From Fasciola hepatica (taxonomy: Eukaryota; Platyhelminthes; Trematoda; Plagiorchiida; Fasciolidae), in NCBI GenBank assembly GCA_948099385.1, contig CANUEZ040000165.1, forward strand, positions 7,782,001-7,846,000: 64,000 bases of DNA. Reading direction: 5' to 3'. This document shows positions 1 through 10,732 of the stretch, piece by piece. Within the stretch, counting starts at the first letter, position 1, and each line of letters opens with the position of its first letter. Under the pieces are notes generated by a model. That model saw only the letters and a program-made list of their open reading frames with translations. It did not search any database and was not told the origin of the DNA. A program made the translations under genes and the position numbers.

Positions 1-312
1 AATACCAACGATATCCCCTCTATCGGACGAATAGAGAAGACGCAGGTCGGTTTACAGATGCAAGGTGTATTCTATATATCGTGGCACCGAAACAGTACCG
101 ATACGAGAGATACACCGAACGGAAAACGAAACGAAACGCAACGGCTATGCAGAAAGCGAACCGCGAGCGCGTACAATCGGCGAACTACCGAAAGTGAAAG
201 TGAAAGTGATTTAAAACGAGGTCGACGGAAACCTCGGAAAAGTCAGTCCAGTAAAACGTACGCAACCGGAGAACACCATGAGGTCGATGTCAAACGTCAG
301 AAAAGATTGTAG
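1..312 (+). CDS. open frame running off the left edge, unknown protein end or exon
   Basis: Frame 1 is open from the first base to a TAG at 310-312, about 103 codons, so it may be the 3' part of an exon that begins outside the window. The first half is mixed in composition. The second half is rich in Arg, Lys and Ser with an S-E-S-E-S-E-S run and several basic clusters, as in a nuclear or nucleic-acid-binding tail. I do not recognise a family. The purine-rich GAAAC/GAAAG wording of the DNA could alone produce such a frame. A chance open frame is the main alternative. Confidence 0.22.
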   Translation, partial: NTNDIPSIGRIEKTQVGLQMQGVFYISWHRNSTDTRDTPNGKRNETQRLCRKRTASAYNRRTTESESESDLKRGRRKPRKSQSSKTYATGEHHEVDVKRQKRL

Positions 313-625
313 AGAAAATAGATCCAAAATGGTGTCCGGAAAACGGTCATTTTCTCAAAACGATCTAGGTCACTACACTTGTATGGATGGATAACGGTTG
401 CGAACTAATCCATCACGCAACTGTTCGTTTGCTGCTTTTTGGGACACATCGTGACAGCCAGCTGAACTCCGTGACAGAGAGACAAAAATCTGCAGATAAA
501 TAGACTGTTCTGATAGTGACAGCATTACCGTCTCTTATAGGCAGGGGTCACCAAAACCTTCATAAAATAAAGACAATGCGCTTAAAAGTTGCGATTAAAC
601 GTACCAAACTACGATTACTCAGTAA
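313..625. other. no recognisable feature
   Basis: I see no domain, repeat or RNA gene here. The stretch may be the decayed 5' part of the Tc1-like element that becomes recognisable at about 628. Confidence 0.4.
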
Positions 626-627
626 CT

Positions 628-1062
628 GGACCGGATGCTTGGAACTGTTACTGGCTTAGTATCAGAAATGAAGAAAGAATTTCCAGTCAAACAAGCAACC
701 AAATGAGTTCAGTGATGATAAGGGGAGTCTCCTCAGCCAACGGTTATAGTTGAGGATATACAATATTCCATTGTGTATATTATTACTTTGAAATAGGTTT
801 TTCTCCCACTAGTGACCAACAGATTAGAGGATGAGACCATATTCTTACGTGATAGCTCTTTTGTCCATGTCTAATACACTACAGAAAACTGACTGTTGTT
901 CGGTGGGATCAAGGTCATGCAGGGGTCAACCAGCAATCCACATTTAAATTCGATTGAGAACCTATGGGGCATATTTATTTGCCAGGAATAAAAAGATTCC
1001 ACGATTTATCGGTTAAAGATAGAATTGGTAACCATCCGTAAACAGAATTGACTAAAGGAAAA
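628..1062 (+). pseudogene. Tc1/mariner-type transposase remnant
   Basis: This is the decayed C-terminal half of a DDE/D transposase, the enzyme that cuts and pastes Tc1/mariner DNA transposons. From 628 one frame reads GPDAWNCYWLSIRNEERISS and then SVMIRGVSSANG, close to the family pattern 'DGPD..YYWHDLRKEE...GGGSVMVWG..S..G'. A second frame near 935-975 reads NPHLNSIENLWGIF, matching the hallmark 'SPDLNPIENLWG' that surrounds the last acidic catalytic residue. In-frame stops (TGA at 751) and frameshifts separate the pieces, so it is inactive. I see no terminal inverted repeats and no N-terminal helix-turn-helix. The Tc1/mariner assignment is firm; the exact subgroup is not. Confidence 0.72.
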
Positions 1063-1087
1063 TCATGGATAGTGTAAGAAGTACGCC

Positions 1088-1478
1088 GAGGTGTGTCAGG
1101 GTCCTTGTGGTGATTCTGTCCTTTTCATATGCTGTGCGGGAAAACCCATTTGGTTCAACCAGTGTTCGTTTGTTCAGTTTACACTTTAATCAGCATCCGT
1201 GCCTTTCCACACGAATACAAATACACCATGCACGTAGGATTCAGCGCTGCCGTGGATGGTGGTAATAGAAGTACTCGTGCCTCACGCGCATGGTCTGATT
1301 CCATATCACGTGACAATATTTGGCGATTCTGCGCCCACCAATCACGCTACTTATGGATCAATACCTGTGCTCAAGGGTATTCCGCGATGTATTTCACGTT
1401 TTTAAAAATGTCGTATTTTGTATGCTAATACACTAATACATTTCAGTACCAGCTGAAACGTCTTCTGATTCCATTTCA
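1088..1478 (+). repeat. dispersed repeat family A, copy 1
   Basis: About 380 bp that recurs in the same orientation at 56,048-56,432 with clear but imperfect similarity. Shared landmarks in order are GTGATTCTGTCC, CGTTTGTTCAGT, AGAAGTAC, CACCAATCAC, and near the end TTTCAGTACCAG followed by TCTTCTGATTCC. It has no lasting reading frame. It begins about 25 bp after the recognisable Tc1-like transposase ends. It could be a SINE, an LTR fragment or the non-coding end of a transposon. Confidence 0.65.
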
Positions 1479-1759
1479 GACGGTTCGGTCGTTACAGCCC
1501 TGAAGCAAAATAGCGGTTGCAAACGACTTTAGGTAGTTAGTACATAAGTCCTGCTGTGAGGGCTTCTATACTTTTGACACCCCTTTTCGTCGCATGTTCT
1601 TATTTGATCATCTCATGGCACTTGATGAGTCATCCCAATTACCAAATGTTGACTGGGTCAGGTAGGCCCAAATCAGTTGTTCCTCACCTCTTGACCGAGG
1701 GTAGACACAGGATCGCTTCGGCCACTGCGTTCTTCGCCACCCTAAGTCACTGTGATCAG

Positions 1760-1880
1760 TGTCGCCCTATAATACTAAAGGCATTATCGACCGGTCACCC
1801 TTACCCAATATTGTGAGTTCAGAAGCGATTAAATTTCACCCTGAACCTACCATGGCTTTAGCTAATCATGTACGAACAAA
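1760..1880 (+). repeat. dispersed repeat family C, copy 1
   Basis: Matches 22,985-23,150 in the same orientation. The best shared blocks are a TTATCGACC stretch, a CCAAT block, and the end segment running GAACCT.CCATG.CTTTAGC.AATCA.GTACGA. No coding potential is visible. Confidence 0.5.
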
Positions 1881-2712
1881 CCACAAACAGATTTGGGGAC
1901 ACATACACACTTGTATCAAGTAACATCGTATTTTTAATCATCCCACACCATAGTTTATGTGTAATGTGTTCCCGACCAGCAAGACTATACGAATGGAATT
2001 CTTCCGGTAGTACATGTCATCTGTCTTGTTTGTTCAGACACGGTAGTCCGTGGCACCTGGTGCTGCCTGTCCAAAAAATTCGCGATCACCTTATGTCTAT
2101 CTGAATCCTGACATATGGCCGAATTCCAGCTCATACGACAGTAGCCAAAATTTGCCAAAATAAACAATGAACACTACTGTTTACCGAGAAAGAGTGGTAT
2201 CTGTAGTATAAGTTGGAATTCGACCGAACTGAGTTGATCCCAAATGTTTTGGGCTGACTGTACACTTCACGTTTTCATTCATACTCCGTTCATAGCACCA
2301 TACATAAAGTTTCGTTGTTTTAGCAAATTAAAAAACACATTTTCAACGCACCCGGAACCGGTTGCAGCGGACTGTTCTCCCTTCCCTCATCTGTGTGCAT
2401 CTTGAATTCCTTGGCAGTAGAAGCGAAACTCACACATCTCTCAGAGCCATTTTATTGGCGCATCTACATATATGAAGCAGCTGGCGCGACAGTATTTAGG
2501 ATCCAACTAGGACAAAATATTTCTGAGAATCAGCTGTATACGTGGCCGGTTCCGTACGTCAGTTTGGTTGACATTGTTGACGAACAGGGAGTTATGTTGT
2601 ATTAATCCTATTTCATCGTATTTTTGTGTGCCAGCTTTTGTTAGCATACTTCACTCTCGTCTCATCTTTATCGAACCGTCACAAGTTCTGTTGTTTGTGT
2701 GCGTGTGCGTGC
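1881..2712. other. no recognisable gene
   Basis: Only short chance frames are present, and none resembles a protein family I know. Confidence 0.4.
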
Positions 2713-2895
2713 GTATGAATGAATGTATGTATGTATGTATGAATGTATGTATGTATGTATGTATGTTTGTATGTATGTATGTATGTATGTATGTATGTAT
2801 GTATGTATGTATGTATGTATGTATGTATGTATGTATGTATGAATGAATGTATGTATGTATGTATGTATGTATGTATGTATGTATGTATGCATGTA
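2713..2895 (+). repeat. (ATGT)n microsatellite
   Basis: About 180 bp of nearly pure ATGT units with occasional GAATG and TTTG variants. Both strands appear open because the repeat translates as Tyr-Val-Cys-Met or Thr-Tyr-Ile-His; these are not genes. The same repeat in the same strand sense recurs at 6,712-6,960, just past the RTE element, so the two arrays bracket it. Confidence 0.97.
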
Positions 2896-3773
2896 CTTCC
2901 ATTACAGCGAGACTGCCCATTGACCTGGTTTGATGGCTTGTATGCCTCAATGACCCAAAGAGTTACGCAGGATCACACCTCAAAAGTCAACGTGTAGAGG
3001 CCACCCAAAGTTCATTCTCTGAACCAGTTGATGGGAAACATCTGGTTCTGACCACTATGACTCTGGAGAGGACACGCCAGCGAATAAACAAAGAGAGAAA
3101 CAGTCTACCAGTCAAAAAACCTCCACTAGATGGACATAGGAGTGGAGTACATTGGGTTTCGCTCGCCGGTGGGAGAAGACATCGCATTTCACTGGGTAGC
3201 CCCCGGCCCAAATGATGCTGCTCCGTCCACATTCCACTTGCTCCGTTGGGTGCATGGGGTTGAGGGCTGAACCCGAAAGGCGGATCGATAACAAAGCACC
3301 AACGAAGAAAAGACAGAATACATGGAGCAATCAGGTCTCACGTAGCAGACCAGAATTTCCTTCACTGGAACTTTAATCACGTTCCTGTGCTGGTTTATTG
3401 CCTCACCGTTTTGCAGGGCGGACTTTTGGGTCAAAGGCTTCAGTTACGATTCCCAAAGAAAAATCCCTTCTGCGGTGTAGACAGCCGCGAAGTGTGATGC
3501 GCTCAGAAATCTCCAGCGATCCCTCATGAAACATTTCTCATCTCTGTGCTCTTAACCTTTGACATCTAGATTCTAGATGAAAGCCAGAAGGCACTATGAG
3601 TCGTGACCGAGAACTTGTAGCTCTCGGTAAGGGCAATAACTTCGAGATAGGGGAAAATAGAGAGTCGATTCTCCGACTTAAGCATTCTTTTCACTTAGCT
3701 GATTTCAACCTCCGCAAAATGCCAAACGAGGAAACTGACCACCGCAGATAGAACTCTCGAAACTTCTTCTAAT

Positions 3774-4199
3774 GTGTGTCGCTTCTCTGAGACGCGCATA
3801 CTAAAGCCAACTTCGGTGTTAACTCTTCCCTCCCCAGCCACATACTCGACTTTTCGTTTCACTCTTCGGATGTCATGCTTTTCGGTGTCTGGTGCTCGTG
3901 GTCAGGCTGATATTGGCATCTCTCTGAGCACGAAAGCTGAGCATGCACTACTCGACTGGATTCCAGTCAGCAGTCGTCTGTATGCAGTTCGGTTGAATGG
4001 TTCTGTGCATGTCAAGAACAATAGACTGAAGCGTGTATGCTTGTTCGTCGTTTCTGTGTGTGTTCCAAATGATCGTAGCTCTCCTGAGGCCAAAGACGAA
4101 TTCTACCAAGATTTTCCTCAAATGACCCACAGTGTGTGTTCTATGGACATGTTGGTTTTTGTGAATGGTTTCAGTGCTCAGGTTGGAGGTCTGGACTAG
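3774..4199 (+). pseudogene. RTE endonuclease domain, central part (copy 1)
   Basis: Part of the endonuclease that nicks target DNA to prime LINE reverse transcription. The 141-codon open stretch includes G-I-S-L-S-T-K-A-E-H-A-L-L-D-W-I-P-V, then VRLNGSVHV, CLFVVSVCVPND and, near its end, NGFSAQVG, which stands where family members have the catalytic 'GDFNAQVG' block. The family Asp is changed, so the site is damaged. Upstream, in other frames, 3,690-3,800 continues the N-terminal part. Downstream, about 4,200-4,900 continues the endonuclease and linker with many stops. Bases 3,811-4,104 are almost identical to 26,148-26,441 in another copy, although flanking sequence is much less similar. Confidence 0.75.
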
Positions 4200-4994
4200 A
4201 AGGACAGGAATATTGGAGGCCGATTCGGCATTCCGTTAGATCATACAGATAACGGTGGTGGACTCATCGAACTACGTTGCACAAAAACAGCACTGACTAA
4301 CTCGGTATCCTCCTGGGTCTTCCCAGCTTTGAACTCAGCTCGACTGTACTTTATAGGTTACCGCTGGCGTGGGTCAATGCACAACTGTCGATAATTTTAG
4401 TCTACCTCTGCAGACACTGATAGCCAGTGGCCGAAACAAAGCCAAAGCCATCCGTCCTCTACAGCTGCTACTAAACGATAATCATCGATCAGCTTTCCAG
4501 GTAGAATGATCCGCCAGGTTATCGATAAGGTCAAATGCTCAGGATCCAGAAGAGCTATGAACGGAAATCAAGGAGGTCCTACTGGAGGCTGTTGATGCTA
4601 CCCAAGGTCCAAAAAATAGACACACACAGAAACGATGGATATGTACATCCTCAGTTGACCTGTTAGATGCTTGCAGATCGATTCTTCCGGATTACAGATT
4701 CGATGAGGCACGGAGATGCCCTGAACACCAACTGATTCGGAGACTAAGAAAAGACCATGGGCATTAGCTGATTGTAAAGTGTAGGGAGATGGGAAGGCTG
4801 CAGCGATTGTCAGCAGTGAAAACTTTTTCCGTCTAATTAGAAAAACCGGTCCACGAAAACCAGGCCTCAGTGGTGATCAAGTAAGTGAACAGCCCACAGG
4901 TCCAACTCAAGAACGTAGTCTAGTTTGCTGGGCAGAGCATTTCAAGAACCAGTTTAGTTAGCCTTTATTTTCGACAGGTTTACTCATTAGCGCG

Positions 4995-6041
4995 ATGGTT
5001 ATAGCTCTAAATGTAGGTATCAGCGCTCCGTCAGAAACGGAGGTTCTCCGTGAGATCAGCTATCTTAAATCCCATAAGGTTGCCGGACCAGAAGGGTTGC
5101 CTCCATCTATTTTCAAAGACCGTGGCCCAACACTTTTACTAAAGTTGACAAAACTCCTTGGTTTGATATGGGAGAAGGAACAAGTTCCAAAGAGTTGGTG
5201 TGATTCAGTAATCGTATCGATTTATAAGAAAGGCGACAGGTCCTTCCGTGAAAACCTCAGGGAAACAAGTCTGGTTAGAATTGCATCCAAACTGCTCACT
5301 GGTATTATCCTCCAGCGCCTATCTAAAGCTTGCGAACAGTGTTCGTGCGAGAATCAAGCTGGGTTTAGACCTGGTCGAGGTTGTATTGATCACATCTTCA
5401 CTCTTCGACAAATCTTAGAACATAGACAAACCTCCCGTAGACCCACTATCTCCGTTTTTCTTGATCTTAAAGTGGCCTTCGACTCAGTCAACTGCACAGT
5501 TCTCTGGCGCTGCCTCTTGTTGAAGGGTGTACCAGAGAAATTCATTTCCATCATAAAATCCCTTCACACTAATAGCCGAAGCCGAGTTCAGGCTTACGGT
5601 GATGTTTCACTCGAGTTCACCACGAGAAGTGGTGTAGGTCAGGGTTGCACCCTCTTCCATTTGCTCCCTAACTTTGCGATTGATATGGTCCTAGAGACCG
5701 TAGTTTTGTCAGATGAGAATAGCGGCGTTGAACTTTTCCTGGGTGGAAAAGTGACATACGTTGAATATGCGGACGACATAGTTCTTCTTAATGAATATCC
5801 AGGTAAGTTGCAAGCTTTCTCATGCACCTTGACGGATTGCGTAGCGATATCCGGTATGCTTTTTGCACCTCGAGAGTGCAAAATGCTGTTGCAAGACTGG
5901 ATCGTTCCTTTCAGTATCTGGGGTAACTATAGATCCAGTGGAAAGTTCTGTTATCTGGGAAGCTGCATCCGCCCGGAGGTCGGATATCGGATGAGGTATT
6001 TTTGTGTATACGGAAGGCTCGCTTGGCTTTTGCCAACCTGA
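4995..6041 (+). pseudogene. RTE reverse transcriptase domain (copy 1)
   Basis: The longest open frame in the window, 348 codons, and clearly a reverse transcriptase. In order it shows a finger region with AGPEGLPPSIFKD, then NQAGFRPGRGCIDHIFTLRQ (5,353-5,412), motif A FLDLKVAFDSVN, a GVGQGC block, and motif C YADDIVLL at 5,766-5,789 with both catalytic aspartates present. A frameshift at about 5,990-6,002 moves the C-terminal part into the next frame. The first ATG at 4,995 is simply the first in the open stretch; the native protein would start far upstream in the endonuclease. The frame is unusually long for such an old element, so copy 1 is the least decayed RTE copy here. Confidence 0.9.
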
Positions 6042-6655
6042 GCCATCTGTGGTGTCGATTTGACATCCCTTTACCTATCAAGGGTCGAGTGCACGTTGCA
6101 ACAGTCAGACCCGTACTTCTATATGGTTCGGAGACATGGCCACTACGGGCGGAAGGTATACGAAGATTGTTGGTATTTAAACACCGATGTCTTCGTAGCA
6201 TTCCTATAGTACGATGGGGACTTCGTATAAGCTATTCTGAGGTTCGGCTGAGAGTTGTTCGTTCAAGGAACAAATCATTAGATGAAGCACTTAACCTCAC
6301 CAGGCTAAGATGGTTGGGATATGCGTTAAGCATGTTCGCTGAAAGGATTCCTCGGGGTGTTATGTTTTCTGAAGCTGGTCACGGTTGGAAGATGAGTAGG
6401 AGTGGTCAGTCCATGACATGGAGGACAGGTATGAAAAGCCTTACCGGTGAACTCGGTGATTTAGAACTTGTTGGACTTCCTAAGTGGGGTCCAAGAGACC
6501 CTCCTACTCTAAGCTTGGATACAACGGAGGAAGTGGCGTTGTTGTATCCATTACTTTTCTTCATTTACTTGATACTAATATTTGTAGTTCTCTTTTTAGT
6601 CATCATACATTATTATTCCTCACTATTTACTCTGGAGGTTACCGCTAAGAAGTAG
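6002..6655 (+). pseudogene. RTE C-terminal region after the RT (copy 1, frameshifted)
   Basis: Continues the retrotransposon protein in a new frame after the shift near 5,990. Recognisable blocks are KARLAFANLSHLW, IKGRVHVATVRPVLLYGSET, PLRAEGIRRLLVF.HRCLR, LTRLRWLGYALSM, GVMFSEAGHGWK and GLPKWGPRDPP, in the order found in fluke RTE elements. After about 6,500 the frame runs into a hydrophobic, T-rich stretch that is probably 3' non-coding sequence read through by chance. The function of this C-terminal region in RTE elements is poorly defined. Confidence 0.82.
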
Positions 6656-6711
6656 CAACTGCAGCCAGCGCACCCAGTGCATCGTCAATGTTTATCTGAA
6701 CTGAACAGTAA

Positions 6712-6960
6712 GTATGTATGTATGTATGTATGTGTCTATGTATGTATGTATGTATGTATGTATGTATGTATGTATGTATGTATGTATGTATGTATGTGTG
6801 TATGTATGTATGCATGTATGTATGTCTGTATGTATGTATGTATGTATGTATGTATGTATGTATGTATGTATGTATGTATGTATGTATGTATGTATGTATG
6901 TATGTATGTATGTATGTATGTATGTATGTATGTATGTATATGTATGGAGGTATGTATGTT
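6712..6960 (+). repeat. (TATG)n microsatellite at the RTE 3' side
   Basis: About 250 bp of nearly pure tetranucleotide repeat. It starts about 55 bp after the last RTE-like sequence and is the same unit and strand as 2,713-2,895. The very long open frames over it are repeat artefacts. Confidence 0.97.
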
Positions 6961-8445
6961 AGCTTGTATGTGTGTGTCAGTGCGCGTGAATGTACTACGT
7001 AGGGTCGCCGAATCGATTTACCTCCCAACAACTTATTGTCTCAGGTCCGGAACACGATCATGCATGCGCGGGCGAGTCACGAATTCAAGAAAAATCCTGC
7101 GTAACATGTTTGCCGGCATCCGTGTAACCCGATTGGACAGACAATGATGCAGCCCGACTGAACGCACGTGTGTCGATTATTCCCGATCATTCCATTTGCA
7201 CTTTTGTTGTTCCGTGTGTTGCCTCGTGTCATAAAATACTGGCGCTTCTGCTATCTACATTGTGTGCTGCCGCTACCTTGTTTACACGGTAGGTCTGATG
7301 TGACACGAGTCACGAGCGCATATCCTGTACCTGGGAAAATCCGTATAGGGTAGCAAGATGGAACACGAGGGTGGTTGATACTCTTGTGAATAACAGACAA
7401 CGAAGCCCGTGGCTACTGATATGCGGATGCGGGTGCATTGGGCATTTTTGTAAAGGGCCAAATAGCAGGGAAAAATGCTATGTTCGATGCACGCAGTCAC
7501 TTACGCAGATAGTCTCGCGCGTAGATACACCCTGCGGATCTTTGATCCATATTCCACCCATACGTGAACACTTGCACGTACACATACACACACGCCCACG
7601 CAGGATTGATGCTAGTCACTTTCCGTCTCGCACACCACTGACCGCTGATGTATTTTCACGCATCTTACGACCTTGCGTAGTCCGTTACAGTTAGACGCTT
7701 GCCTTGCGTTTTCACTGGCATATGGCTCCTGCATGTGTTTCTACCGTCAAGGTTGCACTCGTGTTTGTCTTACGCTTGTGCTAAAAACACATTCTTCCGT
7801 GCAGTCGTGATCATGTTTTGCTTACCGATTACGGGACACAACCAATACAAAAATTATTTCGTGACAGTATTTAATAATTACCACGACTATAGACCATCAT
7901 GAGTTTTAGATGGAAGGCGAACTGGAGCCGGTCGGTTCATTCCTCGTTCCACCATTCAGCTGTGATAGCAGATAGCTTCGTAATGGCCGGACTCCTTTCC
8001 AGGCTCAATATGATCTTCACGACAAGTATCATGATCATGGCTACAGGTTATCTTTCACCGTGCAGTGGTATTGTAAGGTTGATTAGACCTTACTTCGCGG
8101 TTTCCTTAGTAAACGCGTGCTTCGGTCCTTTGTACTGCGTGGACCACATGCACGTTACTCTAATGTGCGGCACTGCACAAATATGATAACCAGAACAGTA
8201 TTCTCCACGACCCGTGAGAACGAGAAGGCGATTGGGAGAGATAGTGGTTAGCGTGTATTTGGGAGCCCGCGTGAGAGCGTGCGCAAGAGCAACGGTCAAA
8301 TGGCAACCGCGCTTGGCAGTCAGCGTTCAGTTAAACAATAAACGTGGTAAAAGTACGAATGAAGATGGCAACCGCTACAGTATATCTATCTTATGCCAAA
8401 ACTCCCTTATTCTGTTATACTTAAGATAGGTTTGGGACAAAGTGA
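6961..8445. other. no recognisable gene
   Basis: Several 60-110 codon frames occur (for example 7,371-7,694 and 7,899-8,186) but none resembles a known family and they overlap on both strands. The stretch is slightly richer in G and C than its surroundings. It lies downstream of the minus-strand Gypsy fragment and might hold its decayed remainder. Confidence 0.35.
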
Positions 8446-8449
8446 CCTC

Positions 8450-9297
8450 TTTAATTCCAAGAGACCAACACTTATTAAAAGAAAGCGTAGACAAACCGTG
8501 ATCAACAGATTAAACACGGTCCTTTGGAATTCCATTCACTGGCCATAATGGAATGCTGTTTGTTTTTGAAGTACCGGATCACCGTCAATTTCCAGCTTCG
8601 TGGGTTCAACGGTCACGCCGCCCTCGTTGTTCCACTGATCTAATGGTGCCTCGGATGTGGTCTAAAGTGTCACTGACTGATCCAAGGCCCACAGAGACTT
8701 CGAACCCAAATCCGATGGGCTGTCTGCTGATATCGTCAAACATACCGGGACAAAATAGCCTTTCAACCGAACAATCAGTGTGTTTTCGCCCATCCGTGTA
8801 AGGCGATGACCAGTGACAGCATGAATGGACATTACAGTGGGTCAGAGGTGAAAATTTGACTGGGCCGAATCAAACACTGCTTTGGGAATGATAAACTCGC
8901 AGCTCCCCTTATCCACAATGAATTGATGCTGCAAGCCGCATTGGAATTGAACCATTTTGTACAGGAGTTGGTAAGAACCACTCGTAGTTTTCGTGGTGTA
9001 CGCTGGATTGGGATCATCCTTTGAATCATCAAGCCTCGGATTCGGCAGTGCACCTGGATTGGTGAAACACCTTGTGGATATGGCCCATCTCCCCAAGCGA
9101 GTACCATACCGCTTTAAGGAAGCGATAGGTGTATCAAAGATGGAACTAGCCACAAAAAAGCGACTCAGTGGCGCCGATGTCCGAGCTGGTCTGACTCGAC
9201 CGATTCTATGTATCCGGGACCGGGTAGCTAGATCATAACGACATATTCGTACCGCTAGATGAATGACCAGTACATCGATCACAAAAAATGTTAACAC
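8450..9297 (-). pseudogene. Ty3/Gypsy retrotransposon fragment: protease and start of RT
   Basis: Read on the minus strand from 9,297, a 151-codon frame ends with Q-F-I-V-D-K-G-S-C-E-F-I-I-P (plus-strand 8,886-8,930). This is the active-site region of a retropepsin, with the usual D-[ST]-G changed to D-K-G. Past a stop the same frame continues as AVTGHRLTRMGENTLIVRLK, then SADSP.DLGSKSLWALD and EPTKLEIDGDPV, the protease-RT junction of one Gypsy lineage. The protease wording differs from the two Gypsy elements at 28-33 kb, so this is a separate lineage. The reverse-transcriptase core was not found to the left. The element is inactive. Confidence 0.65.
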
Positions 9298-10682
9298 TCA
9301 TCACCCTTCGATATCCCTCTCCACTCTAACGTATCTACTCCTTTTCTCGCAATAATAAAGTAGTTTGTGTTCTAATCTGGTCTAGTAGTTCTGTCAAGAA
9401 GAATTCTTGGTTCCCTAAACACGTTGGTTTAGTAGTGCAGAGATTTAGGTTTATATAAGATGCTGGGTAATCGCAACCAAATATTGCACAAAATCCAGTA
9501 GGTCCTAATAGTTTCGGGAATCGTCTTTTCTGATCGGCTGATGATGCTGTCAATTACCGCTATCGATCCGTCGCCAGCTGCTCGTGATTTCATTGGCTCC
9601 AACCTTGAACTCGGTTCTGGACAGGCTAAACTTGCGTGTCACGTGACTAGCAGCGACAGCACTGGTCTGCTAACAAAGGCAGCCTGTTTCGAAAACGAAT
9701 CTGTTGATGCCTTCACAGAATACAGTATGCTATGAGCTTGTATCCCCTCATATAACTGAATATGTATCTGGTATGAGCTGGCATACTGCCACTAGACGGC
9801 GTAGCTCGTCTAGCGGACAGTACGATGGTACGGTGAGCAGCCAGCAAGTCTTCGCCTGTCCTCAACAGTGGAAAAGATTGGAGTCAACGAAAAGGACCGA
9901 AGGACTAATCGGATGTCAACGGTTGCTTAAGTCGAATCAATCAAATGGGTTTGTAACCAAACTTACCACTCAGAAGAGCTTCTTGTGAATAACACGTGGA
10001 CCAATAAGTTTGCGGGCCAAGTCTTGGCTATGACCACCATGCATCTTATCAATGGAGATGATTCGAAACCGGAAGAACTTTTTCACTTGAATTACCAGGT
10101 TCCTTAACAGGTAAGTCACATCGATCCTACGGGGCTGTGTGTGACATATTCGCGCAAACTATTTGAGTATAAATGGCAGTGCGGTCACTAGAATAAATGC
10201 ATCCTGTAATGTTGCATCATCAGGACTCAAGCTATCAAATAAATTACTGCAACTGCCGATAAAGTATGTCAATCCTACTCCGTTCGCTGAACAATACATT
10301 CTTTTCTTTCCAAAGAGTTCTAACACTTGAGTACTGGGACTGATGGACTATAGCATCGTGTCCATCTATGAGAGCAGGACTCAATCATTCAGAGGACCAC
10401 TCCACACAGTGACCAACCAGTACATTGCCACGCACAAACCGTATCAAATACTGTATCGCATAAAAATGAAATCCTTAGCGTAATTAAATATTGTGTAGCC
10501 ATGGCTACACAGAGTGCGTGCTCGCTCTGCTGTCCCTATTTCTGAGTGTATACATCTGCCGACTTCAACTGTTTCAGAAAGTAGAATTGAGGGAAATAAT
10601 CTGAATATCACAGGGGGCAACACATTCACCACCATGAATGACTATTCGATTTGGACTTCTCTGGCTACCACCTAGAATGCTC

Positions 10683-10683
<1 letters not shown>
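9298..10683. other. no recognisable gene; two adjacent unexplained frames
   Basis: Plus-strand frames at 9,541-9,735 (64 codons) and 9,704-9,988 (94 codons) overlap by about 30 bases in different phases and are rich in Ser and Thr. I recognise neither, and they may be chance. The rest shows nothing. Confidence 0.3.

Positions 10684-10730
<47 letters not shown>
10684..10730 (+). repeat. (GT)n microsatellite
   Basis: Forty-seven bases of uninterrupted GT. Confidence 0.98.

Positions 10731-10732
<2 letters not shown>

Larger units (their letters stand above)
3050..6660 (+). mobile_element. RTE-type non-LTR retrotransposon, copy 1 (near full length, inactive)
   Basis: About 3.6 kb holding a presumed 5' non-coding part (3,050-3,690), an apurinic-type endonuclease region (3,690-about 4,900), a reverse transcriptase (4,995-6,041) and the C-terminal region (6,002-6,655). 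It ends next to a (TATG)n array, consistent with the short-tandem-repeat tails typical of RTE elements. The wording of the RT and C-terminal parts resembles SR2-like RTE elements of flukes. Stops and frameshifts throughout mean it cannot make a working protein. Further pieces of the same family, all on the plus strand, lie at 26,030-27,830, 49,809-50,230 and 61,540-63,250. The 5' boundary is approximate. Confidence 0.8.

Noticed and set aside
2568..2997. Long frames rich in Tyr-Val-Cys-Met or Thr-Tyr-Ile-His on both strands (also at 6,645-7,147)
   Set aside because: They are translations of the (ATGT)n arrays.
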